A DNA stretch of 20,079 nucleotides from Phoronis australis (taxonomy: Eukaryota > Phoronida > Phoronidae). Within the stretch, counting starts at the first letter, position 1, and each line of letters starts with the position of its first letter. The position numbers and the translations under genes are program-made. Below are positions 8,515 to 19,392 of this stretch, one piece after another. The stretch is taken from NCBI GenBank assembly GCA_002633005.1, contig NMRA01001380.1:1-20079 (forward strand), read 5' to 3'. Below the pieces are notes generated by a model. That model had not been told where the DNA came from. It ran no database searches and worked only from the letters and a program-made list of their open reading frames with translations.

Positions 8515-8578
8515 TTTCCGGGGTTCCATGTCACTATGACGAAGGTTCAATACTCCGAAGGTCCATTACTCAGAATGC
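8515..8578 (+). repeat. 64-base direct repeat, right copy
   Basis: This is the partner of 7951-8014, with 60 of 64 positions identical and no gap. It starts 28 bases after the TIR element ends. Its identity is higher than between the two TIR-element copies in this window, so the duplication may be comparatively recent. Confidence 0.75.
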
Positions 8579-8689
8579 GTACTTAGATGAAAGGTAGGGT
8601 GGACCAAAGATGAGATGCATTTTTCTGATATTTAAAAAATATTATAATTCTTATTTTATAACCTTATTCTATTTATCATCTGGGAGGAA

Positions 8690-8960
8690 AATATTACCAA
8701 ACAGGTGGAGAGCATTTACACCTAGGTGAAAAACATTAGCAATCGGTGGAAATCATTTCCATCCGGTGGAAAGGGTTTCAAATGTATGGCAGTGTCCTAA
8801 GAACGAGAGAGGTTCGAGAAACGTGGAAATTAAGTCCAAGTCTAACAGCGAGGCTGAAACATCTTTAGCAAAGTGTTAAAGGATCGGATCACGTGACTAA
8901 GAATATTAACGTTCGAGTAAAATCTTTCCACCCAGGTGGAATTGTTTCACGTCTGAAAGG
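8690..8960. repeat. Degenerate motif array, GGTGGAAA...CATTT, period about 23
   Basis: Four or more degenerate units are seen (near 8702, 8724, 8747 and 8764), in the form (A/C)GGTGGAAA-CATTT. A further AGGTGGAATTGTTT is near 8934. CACCTAGGTG at about 8719 is palindromic. CACCCAGGTGG (about 8929) faces CTACCTGGGTG (about 8970), which would allow a hairpin. I cannot tell whether this is a decayed minisatellite or the interior of an unrecognised element. Confidence 0.45.
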
Positions 8961-9009
8961 TATTGTTTTCTACCTGGGTGCTAAAGGGAAGAAAAGTTTC
9001 AAAACAAGA

Positions 9010-9674
9010 TGAAAATTTGCATTATATGTCTAAAAATGCCAATCATCTTTTGGCCAAAGTAGAAAGGTGATAATAATCTTTATTCCCTTTTTCGCGTACA
9101 TGTTGTCAGCCTGATAACAGGTGGTAATCTAGTAGCTGGTATTTTGAAATTTTGTTGAATGACTTTCTTTCGTAAACAAATTTAACATTTTTCCAAGAAA
9201 ATTCCACAATAGGGGGTACATCTTCCATACAGTTAACCCCGAAGTTGCGCTGTGCCATATTTTAATGATAAATCTTTTTACTTACTCGATAAGTCATTAC
9301 CATCCTCAGCCGCGTCTTCTTGGTCGGCCATTTTCTAAATCTACAAATAAAAGCAGTGTAGGTTGTGTATTCTTGGAAGTGGTCATTGAGACTCAGATGT
9401 CTTTTTCTCCGTTAGAAACCGAGAGAGTTAGTGTCTGATTATACATGTGAAGACGAGGCTCTATTGCACCCCGTGTTTCAACAGCTCAAGTAGAGATCGA
9501 TGAAAAACAGAACAGCGGACATTTTTATTGTTTGATGAAATGTTTAGTGGTATTGGAACCATGTGCAGATTTCCGTGTCAGCCTTCATTTTGAAATTCGA
9601 CATTGAAGGCTTAGAATATTTCCGAAGTCCTTTCCATTCACAAACTTGCCTTAGAACAACTTGAACGAGTGCAA
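9010..9674. other. Unannotated spacer
   Basis: I see no gene, TIR or tandem repeat that can be defended in this interval between the motif array and the second TCGAG element copy. Confidence 0.4.
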
Positions 9675-10089
9675 CTGGGCCCAGTCTCTAATCTTTGTAC
9701 TCGAAACGAAATCGAAACAATTTTTGGCAATTTCTTTGCCCCTTTTGTGCGAACTTAAGATAATTGGTTATCAGACTGTGCTCGAATACATTATAGTTTA
9801 CAAATGTATGCATAGGAGTTTCTAGTTCAAATTTGCCCTTGAAGACCCTTATATTCGTGCTACAAACTCGAGTAAAAACTCGAAATTTCGAGTTTAAACT
9901 CGAACTTATTGCTTTAATATTGGGTTTACAAACTGTGAACAAAGGGCAATAAATTATCTACGTAAGTTATTGTGTACTCGAGCATAGAATACTAGACACT
10001 TATCTTGAGTTCGCCCAAAAGTAGAGTAGAAAATGCCAAACCTAATTTCGAGTTCCATTTCGAGTAAAAAGATTGGAGACCGGGCCCTG
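9675..10089 (+). mobile_element. TCGAG-rich TIR element (MITE), copy 2
   Basis: This is a 415-base copy in the same orientation as 8082-8486. It opens CTGGGCCCAGTCTCTAATC and ends GATTGGAGACCGGGCCCTG, with nearly complementary ends. It contains a perfect 20-base palindrome, AAACTCGAAATTTCGAGTTT, at 9876-9895. The shared sequence runs end to end, including CTTTTGTGCGAA, GGTTATCAGA-TGTGCTCGAAT, GACACTTATCTTGAGTT and ATTTCGAGTTCCATTTCGAGTA. The 84-codon minus-strand frame inside it is a by-product of the element. No target duplication is obvious. Confidence 0.8.
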
Positions 10090-10113
10090 GTCTCATTTTA
10101 AGTGGAGAGCAGC

Positions 10114-10245
10114 ATACACACACTGACACACGTACACGCACACGCACTCACAAACATGCACGCACGCACGCGCATGCACGCACGCACACGCACGCACGCA
10201 CACGCACGAACGCCAACGCACGAACGCCCCCCCCCACACACACAT
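10114..10245. repeat. CA/CACG-rich microsatellite
   Basis: An irregular array of CACA, CACG and GCACGCACG units ends in a nine-C run and ACACACACACA. It begins 25 bases past the end of the second TCGAG element. Long overlapping frames on both strands (10093-10404) produce only Thr/His/Ala or Cys/Val/Arg low-complexity peptides, so they are not genes. Confidence 0.9.
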
Positions 10246-11760
10246 CTGATTACTAGGGTAAGTTGGAAGTTGTCGTTCTGTGCATGGCAATGGGTAGCTG
10301 ATGCCAAAAATACGGCGCCCAAAAGAAGACCCGACGGTCTGTATGTAACCGCTGCAAACAATTGCCTCAGCTTTGCATCAGGTTTGTGGCTTTACAGCCA
10401 TTAAAAGTGGAATAAGTTAACCCACCTCAAATCACGACAGGTGGAGTTAGATAACAAAATCGGGGCAAATTGCACTAGTTTAAGTAGTGCCCATGCAGAC
10501 AGCTCCCAAACCAAGTGACAACTCGTTTCAGGAGTAACTTGTTTTAGATTCAGACCACGACACTACTTTGGTTACCTTTTAAACAGACGTCTATTGAGAT
10601 TGCTGGACATACATACAGTTATAACCAAAAGCGACAAGTCAACAGGACATTAGGTAAGCCCGTACAAACGCCTTCTCTGATCATGTACACAGAGTTGCGA
10701 ACTAGGAGAATAAACCAGACAGACAACTTTCAACCAATCAAAATATTCATAAGAACTGCAGCGTCTTTATTGTTGCATGGTTCTTTAGTGCCACGATTGT
10801 AAAACTGAGCAAACGGAATATTGGCCGTCAAAATTTAATTTTCCAATTTCAAAATAACCTCATGTAGCTAAAAAATCACTTCATGATCACATGGACTGTA
10901 GCTCGTGCACTTCATTTGATTTTAATTTAGAGTATAACTGACTATGCTATTTTAGTATTTTTATTCATTTCGAAAGGTAAGTCCCTGGTCCATATCAAAT
11001 GTACAATACAAAACGCCTGAGAAAAAAAATAAGGTAATATTTTGAATGGCGAATTCATTTTCTGAAGACATAAAATACGTAAAAGTTTAGTTCACACGAA
11101 TTAAATTAAACATTCTCCGTTTTAAACTCTTTCCTAATGTCAGTCTATAATGTACAAATATATGTGACACTCATTTTCACTAGTGACTTTTACCTAACAA
11201 GTTTTAACAGAAAAAACACAAATGTTCCAGGTGTGGGAATGTTAACGTGTCTCCCTTTTCTTTACGGAGACAGTGGCACGAACAATGAAAGCGGGCAAGG
11301 ATTGTCCCTAAGACCTTTGTCCTGGGTGGAGAACAAATATTCTCCGGATCCAACGAGACATTAAAGCACGTTCCTTATAATTTTATGTCAGGCCTGTATA
11401 GCCAGTCACGTATTCTCTGTATGAACTGGAATAACAAAACTTCCTTATTTCCACAGCTATTTTAGTGTCTCGTAAAGGTTACTGGAAAAGAACAAAATTC
11501 AATTGAACGCTTGGAGCAGCAACTGAATACATGGATAAATCTTAAAAACACAGACAATGTGAATAATGACAGCCATCTTGAAATGCAGAAATACCTTATT
11601 CGGATCTTAGATTAGTTTTTACAGATCTCGGACAAAATGGCCTCATTTTCGAGTTATTTGCCAGACAGTAACGTCAATGGAGGCTAGATGACAGACTTGA
11701 GGCAGGGGAATTCGACTCTGTATCATTTTTTTACAGCGGCGGGCTTAGCGACACGCCATC
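10246..11760. other. Unannotated, AT-rich spacer
   Basis: I see no supported gene or element in these 1.5 kb. The 75-codon frame at 11137-11364 has no motif. Small incidental inverted repeats (AACCCACCT/AGGTGGAGTT near 10420; TGTCTCC/GGAGACA near 11250) are too short to call. Confidence 0.5.
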
Positions 11761-12461
11761 TTAAGGCCCAGTCATACAGCCGATTACGCATGAATCACTC
11801 ATGAATCACGCCCAGATTTTCGCTTATGCGTGAAGCTTGCGTCGTATGCGTAATTGGTCGGTGGAACCAACGTGGAGCATCAGTGAATGTAAGTGGATGT
11901 GCGTCGAGGGGGGTTTGTGCGCGATTTTGAGTTTTGAACGGTTCAAAAATTTTCCAACGCACAACTCTGCGTCGGTTTGCGTAATTCGTGAGTTGACGTG
12001 CGTAGTTTATGCGTCGAGTATGTGTGATTATGCGCTGGACACGCGTTTGCCACCAGTGCTTATGCGTCAGAACTGGTTCGAAATCACGCACGTCCACGTC
12101 CGTCCACTGACGCCCCACCTTCATATCACGCATGAAATACGCATATAGGACGTTCATTCCACTGACAGCCACTGACAATCACTTACAAAAGTGTTTGAAC
12201 GTGATCCGTCAATGATTCATGCGTGAGGCATGCGTCGAAGGTTCGTGGAATACCATATCATTTTGGCTTGTATGCGTCGATATGCGCGATATGTCAGTGA
12301 TTTATCAGTGATTGTAAGTGATATGTGCGTGGGCCAGAGGTGATTCGTCAGTTATTTGTCAGTGATTTCTAACCTCTACACGATCAAAACACGCACAAAC
12401 TGAATTTGTGCGTGTTGTATGAGTGATTCATGCGTGATCGGCTGTATGACTGGGCCTTTAA
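11761..12461. mobile_element. TTAA-flanked non-autonomous DNA transposon, about 700 bases
   Basis: TTAA at 11761-11764 is followed by GGCCCAGTCATACAGCCGAT. The right end is the inverse, ATCGGCTGTATGACTGGGCC, followed by T and TTAA (12458-12461). The TIRs extend about 40 bases through ATTACGCATGAATCACTCAT with few mismatches. TTAA target sites are typical of the piggyBac and Kolobok superfamilies, and GG-type ends fit Kolobok better than the CCC start of piggyBac. The interior has many TATGCGT, GCGTCG and GTCAGTGATT motifs, copies of the TIR motif ATTCATGCGTGA (about 12214), and a 12-base-stem hairpin at 12388-12416. Both long frames inside (about 11795-12178) are by-products of these repeats, and no transposase is encoded. 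Confidence 0.85.
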
Positions 12462-15400
12462 GAGTGACTCCACGAGAACAGTTTCAGGCAAAAGTGACAC
12501 GTCACAGATATTTTGACCTATGGACATTTGGTACTGACACCTAAGTGCAATGATTAACGAGGTAAATATTGTAAACGACAGTGCAGCCTAATGCACGTGG
12601 CAGAGGATACTGTTAAATTAGTGTTGTACGAGCACTTTCACAAACTTATTGGTGAATCACGATTACGTTGCCTTTTCATTAATCACCAAGCAAGCGAAGA
12701 GTGTTTAAGTAGGGCAAAATGCGGTCAATAGTTATCCGAAATAGAGTCATGCCTGTGGCGGCTTGAACTTCAATTCTAACCATACATGTCTGCCAATGTT
12801 TGCAGAAAACACAGTACACCTGAACTCCTCGAACAGCGTTATGCAACACAACTAATACGGTATTCAGACATCGAGAGCTTAGCCTATATAAGTTCGTGAA
12901 CTTACATTCTGCGTCTAGTAATACGGTATATGAGCAGACAGCAGAAATTTGAACATCATAGAGGCACACGCTGAGACCTCACACATAACACAATAAATTT
13001 ATACGTCATATCTCCTTGAAAATACAACTTTTGAATTGGGGAGATTCTTACTTAGGGTAATCCAGCACAAAGATAGTATCGACTTTTAAGTTTTTTGGTT
13101 GGGCCCTGATGCTGCGCCGTGTGAAACACTGTGTGTTCAATCAGTATTTCAGAAAGGGAACTTTAAACACCGATTTCTCAACTGCGCCCATGGCCTAAAC
13201 TCACTTCACAAGGGTGGGTTAATTAAGATGCTAGTGCCCAGTTTGTTAATTTATTTATAAAAGTACCGTATTTGAAATAATCTAATGCTAAGACACACTC
13301 CACTCAGCGCTTCTCAAAGCTCAAAATTAAACGAGAAGCTGTAACGTAAAAACATTAATGAGACACTGCGTACCCTTAATCAGGCCATCCGTAGTAAAGA
13401 CACCCCAGTTAGCGGGGACGGTCGGTTAAGTTGTTTCTACTCTTTTTTAAAGTAAACATTTGTAACTCACCGGAGATTCACAAAATTCGGAGCCTACAGT
13501 GTATATCTGTAAGATGGCGATATTAATTGATAAAACGTCGGTGAATAAGACGGACGTGATTTTAGTCATCACTTCCGTCTAAATTTACAAAATTCAATTG
13601 AAACGAAAATTTAACCCTTAAAACTTATGTCGTTAGTCTTTAAAGAGAACAACTAATTAAATGTTAATACAATTTACCTTTCAAGTTGCCTTCATGAATC
13701 CACAGCCAGTAGAATTGGTTGTACTAGTACGTTAGGAGAAGCTTAAACAACCCTTCCCACTGTCACCGTGGTGAGAGACAAAACAAACTCACCTCAAACT
13801 AAATATGTTATTGATAAAATACTTGATATGATGTTGTTTTTTTCCTGCCCTGGGACTTTGCCTTTGTGTAGTTAAAGGTTGGCTTTGTCCCTAACAAAAG
13901 AAAAAAGATACCCCTGGCGCATCGTTTGGTTCTAGGAAACGATCATGGCAGGTTGCCAATTGTTACATTGCTGTTGAAAGTGAAAGAAAAACACGATGGC
14001 ATATCAGCGGAAGAAAATGCAATTCAAATGTTTTTGTAACATAACACCGATTGAAAAATCAAGACTATTTATATTTTATGCATATCTACGAGTATGTATT
14101 TCCCTCTAGATAGACTATTTTCGTCTCTTACGGACACCTAACTTAAGTAGACACCTAAATTTGTGATTGGCTTGTGCCTAACACGTGACTCAATGGTCTA
14201 AACAAGAAGTGTCATGGCAATCCACATATGACCTTCCTTTATTGATATATGTCTATAAATTTACACCCTCAAAATCATACATGTCAGAATCTTACATGTC
14301 AACCAACTAGTTCGATGAACACACAATGAACTCACAAGTCAGAGAGCGCGTGCCACGGTCCTCCATATTGGTTGGGCGAAGAAATAAAACAAAGGCACGC
14401 TCTCGTAAATACTCAGAATAAAATTTGAAATTTCAAATACTACAGGGGTTGTAAAATATTGCTAAAACAAAGCAACGTAAATAAGTGACCGCTCATTGCT
14501 TAATCGTGGTCATATAAGTCAATACGCAGACAAGCTTCCCAATGCTTTGGCTGGAAATCTTTGCTGCTAGGGTCTGGGAGGTCCCGGTCGGCTCCTGTCT
14601 AAAAGACAACTACACCGAAATTTAGACATTTATAAATTCTGGAAATTATTTCCTTTTATACCATTAATTAACTTCATGAGAAATTAGTAATTATATAGAA
14701 AAATAACAGAAAAGGCGATCAGCTGTCAACGGACGACTCGCCACTGAATCACTGCATTCCCGAAGTTTTTAGGCCAAGAGATTTATTCTTCTGTCCTCTT
14801 TGGTTCATAGTGTAGTTAAAAGATCTAAAATCTAAAGTAAACCTTATGAACTTTAACTGACCTCAATCCCAGTGAACTGAAATTTCGAACGCAATACTTG
14901 GATCATAGATTATAGATAACTATAGTCTACGCTTGGACGGTCAAAGTAGGATGTTCAAGTATGCACTTGGACGCACCGAAGTTCTCGAAAACTGGATGGA
15001 AATTACTATTTCAGGCTGTGCTAAGGAGGAAAACTTTCATTGAAATTTAGACAGTTTGCACAAATAAAAGGCATGTAGCGGAGTGTCGAGGTGTGTAAAG
15101 AAAGCGTTACTTTAATGGTACTCTCTATCTCTCATAACTCTCTGGTATTTGTCCCACTACCAAATTTATCTTGTCGTGTAGAACTAAGTTTGTATATTTT
15201 GAAACTCCATGGTCTCAAAATTCAAACGGTACTATCATAAACTCTGTTGTCAAAAGTGCTGTAAATGGAATTCATGTATATTTGTGGATCCAGTATGTTA
15301 AAAAGGTGCAATTTCATACAAGTAAACGTACTTCATCTCGAATGGGCATCCACAAAATGATGCAAAAATAGAAACAACGCAATGAGATGCGCCATCTCAA

Positions 15401-15795
15401 ACAATTAAGTTTCGATTTATTGCAAAATATTCCCACCATTCAGCAAAAACTCACATAAGTGGAATACATGTATGCCTAACTGGACAGTGTTACTGCCTTG
15501 GTACATGCACTGCACCGAACCCAAGTTTGATTTCAACAAACCCGAATTAAGTCCTTCGATTCAGTTGGATCTGAGTATTTAGTGCTACACATTTTTGATA
15601 CACATATTCCAATGTACATGTATGTCTTGTAATTGACTGCAGACTGCCACAATAAAAATAGAACAAAAGTCAATGGTCATAAACTCTATGCTGCAAACCC
15701 AGGCATTAATACTGAACAATCGTTTTTGCTATCGCATTCTCTCCTGCAAAATCAATGTTTAAATCCCGTAAGGTCAAAAAATCGCATCATTGGTT
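12462..15795. other. Large unannotated spacer
   Basis: No gene is supported in 3.3 kb. Frames of 96 codons (12679-12969, minus) and 66 codons (15171-15371, plus) have no motif. Minor structure includes a 7-base-stem hairpin ATCGTTT/AAACGAT (13921-13943), an imperfect palindrome TAGATTATAG/CTATAGTCTA (about 14908-14930), and the facing sequences AGAGCGCGTGCC and GGCACGCTCT at 14343-14404. The GACACC-type strings near 13400 and 14130-14160 may be decayed transposon ends but do not form an element. Confidence 0.5.
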
Positions 15796-16170
15796 TTGGG
15801 TCCGAGGACTAATCTTTCTAGTGGAAATCGAACTTGACGTTTTCTGCTCTACTTTACTTCAAACTTAAAATAAGTGTCTTGCTTAATAACTTTGAGGTCG
15901 AAAAGGTTAGGGTTTTCGTGTATAATAACATTAGTTTTCATTTGATGACCCAAGTATTAAAGTTATGAGTTTGAGTCCAAACTTTTAAGTTGTTACTCGA
16001 AACGTAGCTTGTGTTTTGGGGTCACCAAGTGCAAATCTGGACTAGAAACTCATGTGCGTAAAATATGATATACTGGAACATATAATCCTCAATTTGTATT
16101 CAATACAGAACGAAAAGTGGTCATAATAAGTTTGAGTTTAATTTCAGTGCAAAAATCAGACTCAGGATTG
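15796..16170 (-). mobile_element. TCGAG-rich TIR element, copy 3, inverted and diverged
   Basis: On the minus strand this aligns along its length with the elements at 8082-8486 and 9675-10089. On the plus strand it reads GGGTCCGAGGACTAATCTTT (element end), TTTTCTGCTCTACTTT, AATAAGTGTCTTGC, GAGTTTGAGTCCAAACTTTTAAGTTGTTACTCGAAA, GACTAGAAACTCATGTGC and a decayed far end AAAATCAGACTCAGGATTG. Many substitutions and small indels make it the oldest copy. The right border is approximate. Confidence 0.6.
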
Positions 16171-17267
16171 TTCCAAAAACCAGCACCCAACTTTTTAAAG
16201 AAAGAATATCCCGACAAATTTCAGCCGACATCAGATGATGCTGGGAGAAGGATAACGACCCAGTTGATCTTTTCTACTGGACAACTAAACACTCGCACAT
16301 CATCACATTATTTAATAGTTATTTGTGTTTCAAAAGATCACGGACTAGAATCATATGCTATTTCATTTGGCCCAACAGTTATTAATTCACTAGCCTTAGA
16401 ACAAAACGAGCTTAGCCAGGTTTTGTCACACACTACCAGTGTAGAATGACGCAGAGTGCTACATGAGTCATTCTAACTTTATTGTGAGGAGAATCGGGGG
16501 AGCGTCCAGCTACGATCTATAATTTACTGTCTTGACACTTTCGTCAGAGTAAATGTTCGCAGAGTTGTGTATTCTTTTTAGTTATTTCGTATCGCAAGCG
16601 AAAGAACCGTGGTTACTTCTAACAAAGAACGAAACAACAGATATAGAGTAGATGCAAGATTTTTTGATACCAAATTCAAAATATAAACTACAAACGTACA
16701 ACACATTCTCTGATACACGTCATCTCCCCCCTCAGTTACTTTAGTTTGGGTCAACTCTAAAATCACATAAAACTTCATTGCAGAAGTTTAATAATTAAAA
16801 ATGATTTTTAAAGTTAAAACTAATCCCTAAATTAATATAAATAAAAGTCGAGACACTTACCGCATAGATACTAAACCCGATAGTATCCGAATTTCTCTGT
16901 CTGAAAGGTCTGAGAATGTTCCAAACTACGCTACTTTGGGAGTTTAAAGTTTAAGGCAAAAACAATAAATAAGTAAAGTGAAACTTGTGTCACCAGAAGT
17001 GGATTTATGTAAAAGACATCACATACAATGAACTAGGCCGGTCATTCCAGCAAAATTACCGCACACTCAAATTTATCTCACGACTCATCCAACAGATGGC
17101 GTTCCCGCCTCAATAGTACTTGGCCACCAATAGCTCAACCAAGTCAAATAGTGATTGTGAGCTCCTTACTGTTTTCCAGTAAGATATTTTTGTCTTTACA
17201 ATTTACACTTAATTTCTGAAAAGAGCAGATTGAATAGGCAAATAAAGCATTCAAGCTTCTTCCCAAC
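16171..17267. other. Unannotated spacer
   Basis: A 110-codon plus-strand frame (16117-16449) begins in the decayed TIR element. A TTTAATTTCAG acceptor-like string precedes residue 11. The peptide matches no family I know and its length is near the chance level, so it is not called a gene. Nothing else is supported. Confidence 0.4.
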
Positions 17268-17410
17268 AACTGTCGCATTTTACGTCATTGTCATATTGTA
17301 CTTGGTAAGCCTCTCCTAATTTTGCGTAATTGTAGCATTTTACGTAATCGTTACATTTTAAGTTGGATGCGCATGCGAGAAATGTACCAGTGTTACATTT
17401 TACGAAACCA
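17268..17410. repeat. Degenerate array of TTACATTTTACG-like motifs
   Basis: GCATTTTACGTCA (about 17275), TTTTGCGTAATTGTAGCATTTTACGTAATCG (about 17320-17352), TTACATTTTAAG (about 17352) and TTACATTTTACGAAA (about 17394) are variants of one motif spaced irregularly over 140 bases. The first three are separated by spacers of unequal length, so this is not a simple microsatellite. It may be the end of a small element with subterminal repeats. Confidence 0.45.
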
Positions 17411-18559
17411 ACGGCATATCACCAAGTGAATGGACAAAATCACCGACAAGTGATATCTGACACGGCCAGGTGTACTCACGTAATTATTGATGAGGGATTC
17501 CGCCCGAAAATTTGAATACCTACTCATTTAGAGAGTGGGCTCAGGCAAAAAGTGAGATATTTAGACAGTAATTTTGCGTAAAAATCACATATTCACACAG
17601 TTCTGATCCAGAAATTCAGAAAATGTTACCTTTTAGATATTTTGTCAAAAATGGCACCATTGTGGAGATCCTTTTTGATGTAAACACTCTTTTGGGCGAC
17701 GCTTTTCGTATGCCTCTTCTGTAAACATACCCTCTCGACTGTGACGGAATGAACTTAGCTAAACAGCGAGAGCTGTTTCAAAGGTTTTAAAGGGGTTCAT
17801 AGTTTCAACCTTAACGATATAAGAAATTTCTTGACAGCTGTGATTGCAGAGTAAGCCTCCTCTTTTGGAAACGAGGAGATTGAGATTCAAAATCTTGTGT
17901 AGACGTGTTTCAACTTCAAAAATTATTTCCGAACTATCGGCAAGCACGGTATTATAAAACCCTCATGTAGTTTGCCATAACAATTGAATCCAGACTGTAT
18001 TCTTTTACTTGCAACTTGCTTCTAAACATGAGGATACACACCGTGTTATCATTTTTGTCTCTTTGTTAAAAACATAGTTCCTTTTCAAAGAACTGGGTCT
18101 CGTTCTACGAAGATGTCTAAGTTCAAACACTGCGTTAAGTTGAACTATGGAGGCAGACATTTTTCAAGTGAACCGGCAAACCAATAAAGGGCTTGGGAAT
18201 ATCTTTCACTCCCAATGACCAAGAAAGTTATTTCCTAATAGATCAATTTAAAATTATATGGCTTAAAAAGTGTTTCAATGTCCATAAAAGTCGGAACACT
18301 TCTTTGCTGGATAGAATGGATGCACGCAATTTTTTTTTTACTTCTTAAGAATGTCTATGTAAAGTATAACATAAGGATGCAGAGTATAAATAGAAGGAAA
18401 GTAAACACAATGTAACAGAGCAAGTCTCCACTGAACATCAAAAATGTGTATTTCACCTCATCAGGCATAAGTTTCAGTTCAGTTATACATGCTAACGATC
18501 AATTTTCATGTAGGCTAAGGAAGGAAACACCCTTCTCCTAAGCCTGTGGCTATCGAAAT
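17411..18559. other. Unannotated spacer
   Basis: I see no gene or element. A 62-codon minus-strand frame at 17759-17947 lacks features. TATAAATAG at about 18386 would be a good TATA box on the plus strand, but no downstream gene supports it. Confidence 0.4.
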
Positions 18560-19000
18560 GCCCGACACATACAGTCGCGCCCACGTAACAAAGGCGCACT
18601 GAGACGCAACAAAGACATTAGCATAAGAATAACTGAACATTTGCAACTAAATAAGAATAACAATAAGGGTTACTAAAGTTCCGTCATATTCTCCCGCCTA
18701 ACAAAAAAATGTCGTCCCGACATCATTAACATACAATATGAAAACAAAGCGCAGTGAAATGGAAATCATTCAGTCTCCTCGTACTGGCTACAGACATCAC
18801 AACGCACATTCCACTTTCAGCACGGCAACGCCTGGCGCGCTCGCAACAGCAGCAAAACTCAAAATACTAGAGACCTACCAAGTCCCTACCATCCAGGATC
18901 TCCGATCTATTTACAGTTTTAATCGGTTCGGCACCATCTGCCGCCCGCACAGAATACACATTGTTTCAATTACAATACGATGAGGAACTGAAACAAATGC
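18560..19000 (-). mobile_element. Possible 3' end of an LTR retrotransposon (Ty3/gypsy-like)
   Basis: On the minus strand a frame ends CGRQMVPNRLKL then stop (18911), reminiscent of the basic, proline-containing tails of some gypsy integrases. About 190 bases on comes ATGTCGGGACGACAT, a T run, and a purine-rich TTAGGCGGGAGA (18690-18702). This order resembles the stop, spacer and polypurine tract that precede a 3' LTR. Sequence after TATGACGG would then be LTR. No second LTR, integrase core or reverse transcriptase was seen, and the upstream part of the frame does not look like integrase. This is inference from pattern memory only. Confidence 0.3.
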
Positions 19001-19392
19001 ATTCTGAATTTTATTCCTCCCTATTATGCTGTGGTCTCTAATAACAAACCTCACTTGACATGAAATGACAACTGGAAACTTAGTTGTGTAAAATAACAAA
19101 ACATTTTGATTGAAAGGAGATCTGCATTTTTCAGTTTCTTGAGGCAGGCATAATTTTGTGGGCGTATAAGTTTTCAAAAAATGAGTTTTAACGAATAACA
19201 TCATTTATTGTACATCGTAGGCTTTGCCTACTCATACATAAATACATAAATTAAAATGTATATTCAGAGTATTTACACAGAGAGCAGTTCTTCTCTTAAA
19301 GCCATGACCTTCTGAATTTACAATGAAAGGCGCTGGATACTGTCGTGATTTTTCTGTTGGAATTACCTAATAAGAGAATAATTAACATTCAC

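Noticed and set aside
10093-10404. Three overlapping frames on both strands
   Set aside because: They translate the CA/CACG microsatellite into low-complexity peptides.
11795-12178. 127- and 103-codon frames on opposite strands
   Set aside because: They lie inside the TTAA element and result from its GCGT-rich repeats; neither resembles a transposase.
13921-13943. ATCGTTT/AAACGAT hairpin
   Set aside because: A seven-base stem with a nine-base loop is expected by chance in 20 kb, and there is no terminator context in a eukaryote.
13388-14175. GACACC-type strings as ends of one transposon
   Set aside because: The strings near 13400 and 14130-14160 do not form matching inverted ends or a target duplication.
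16117-16449. 110-codon plus-strand frame with a possible acceptor just before residue 11
   Set aside because: It starts with GTG inside a decayed TIR element, resembles no family, and its length is near the chance level.
18380-18400. TATAAATAG as a promoter
   Set aside because: No gene follows on the plus strand, and the motif is common by chance in AT-rich sequence.
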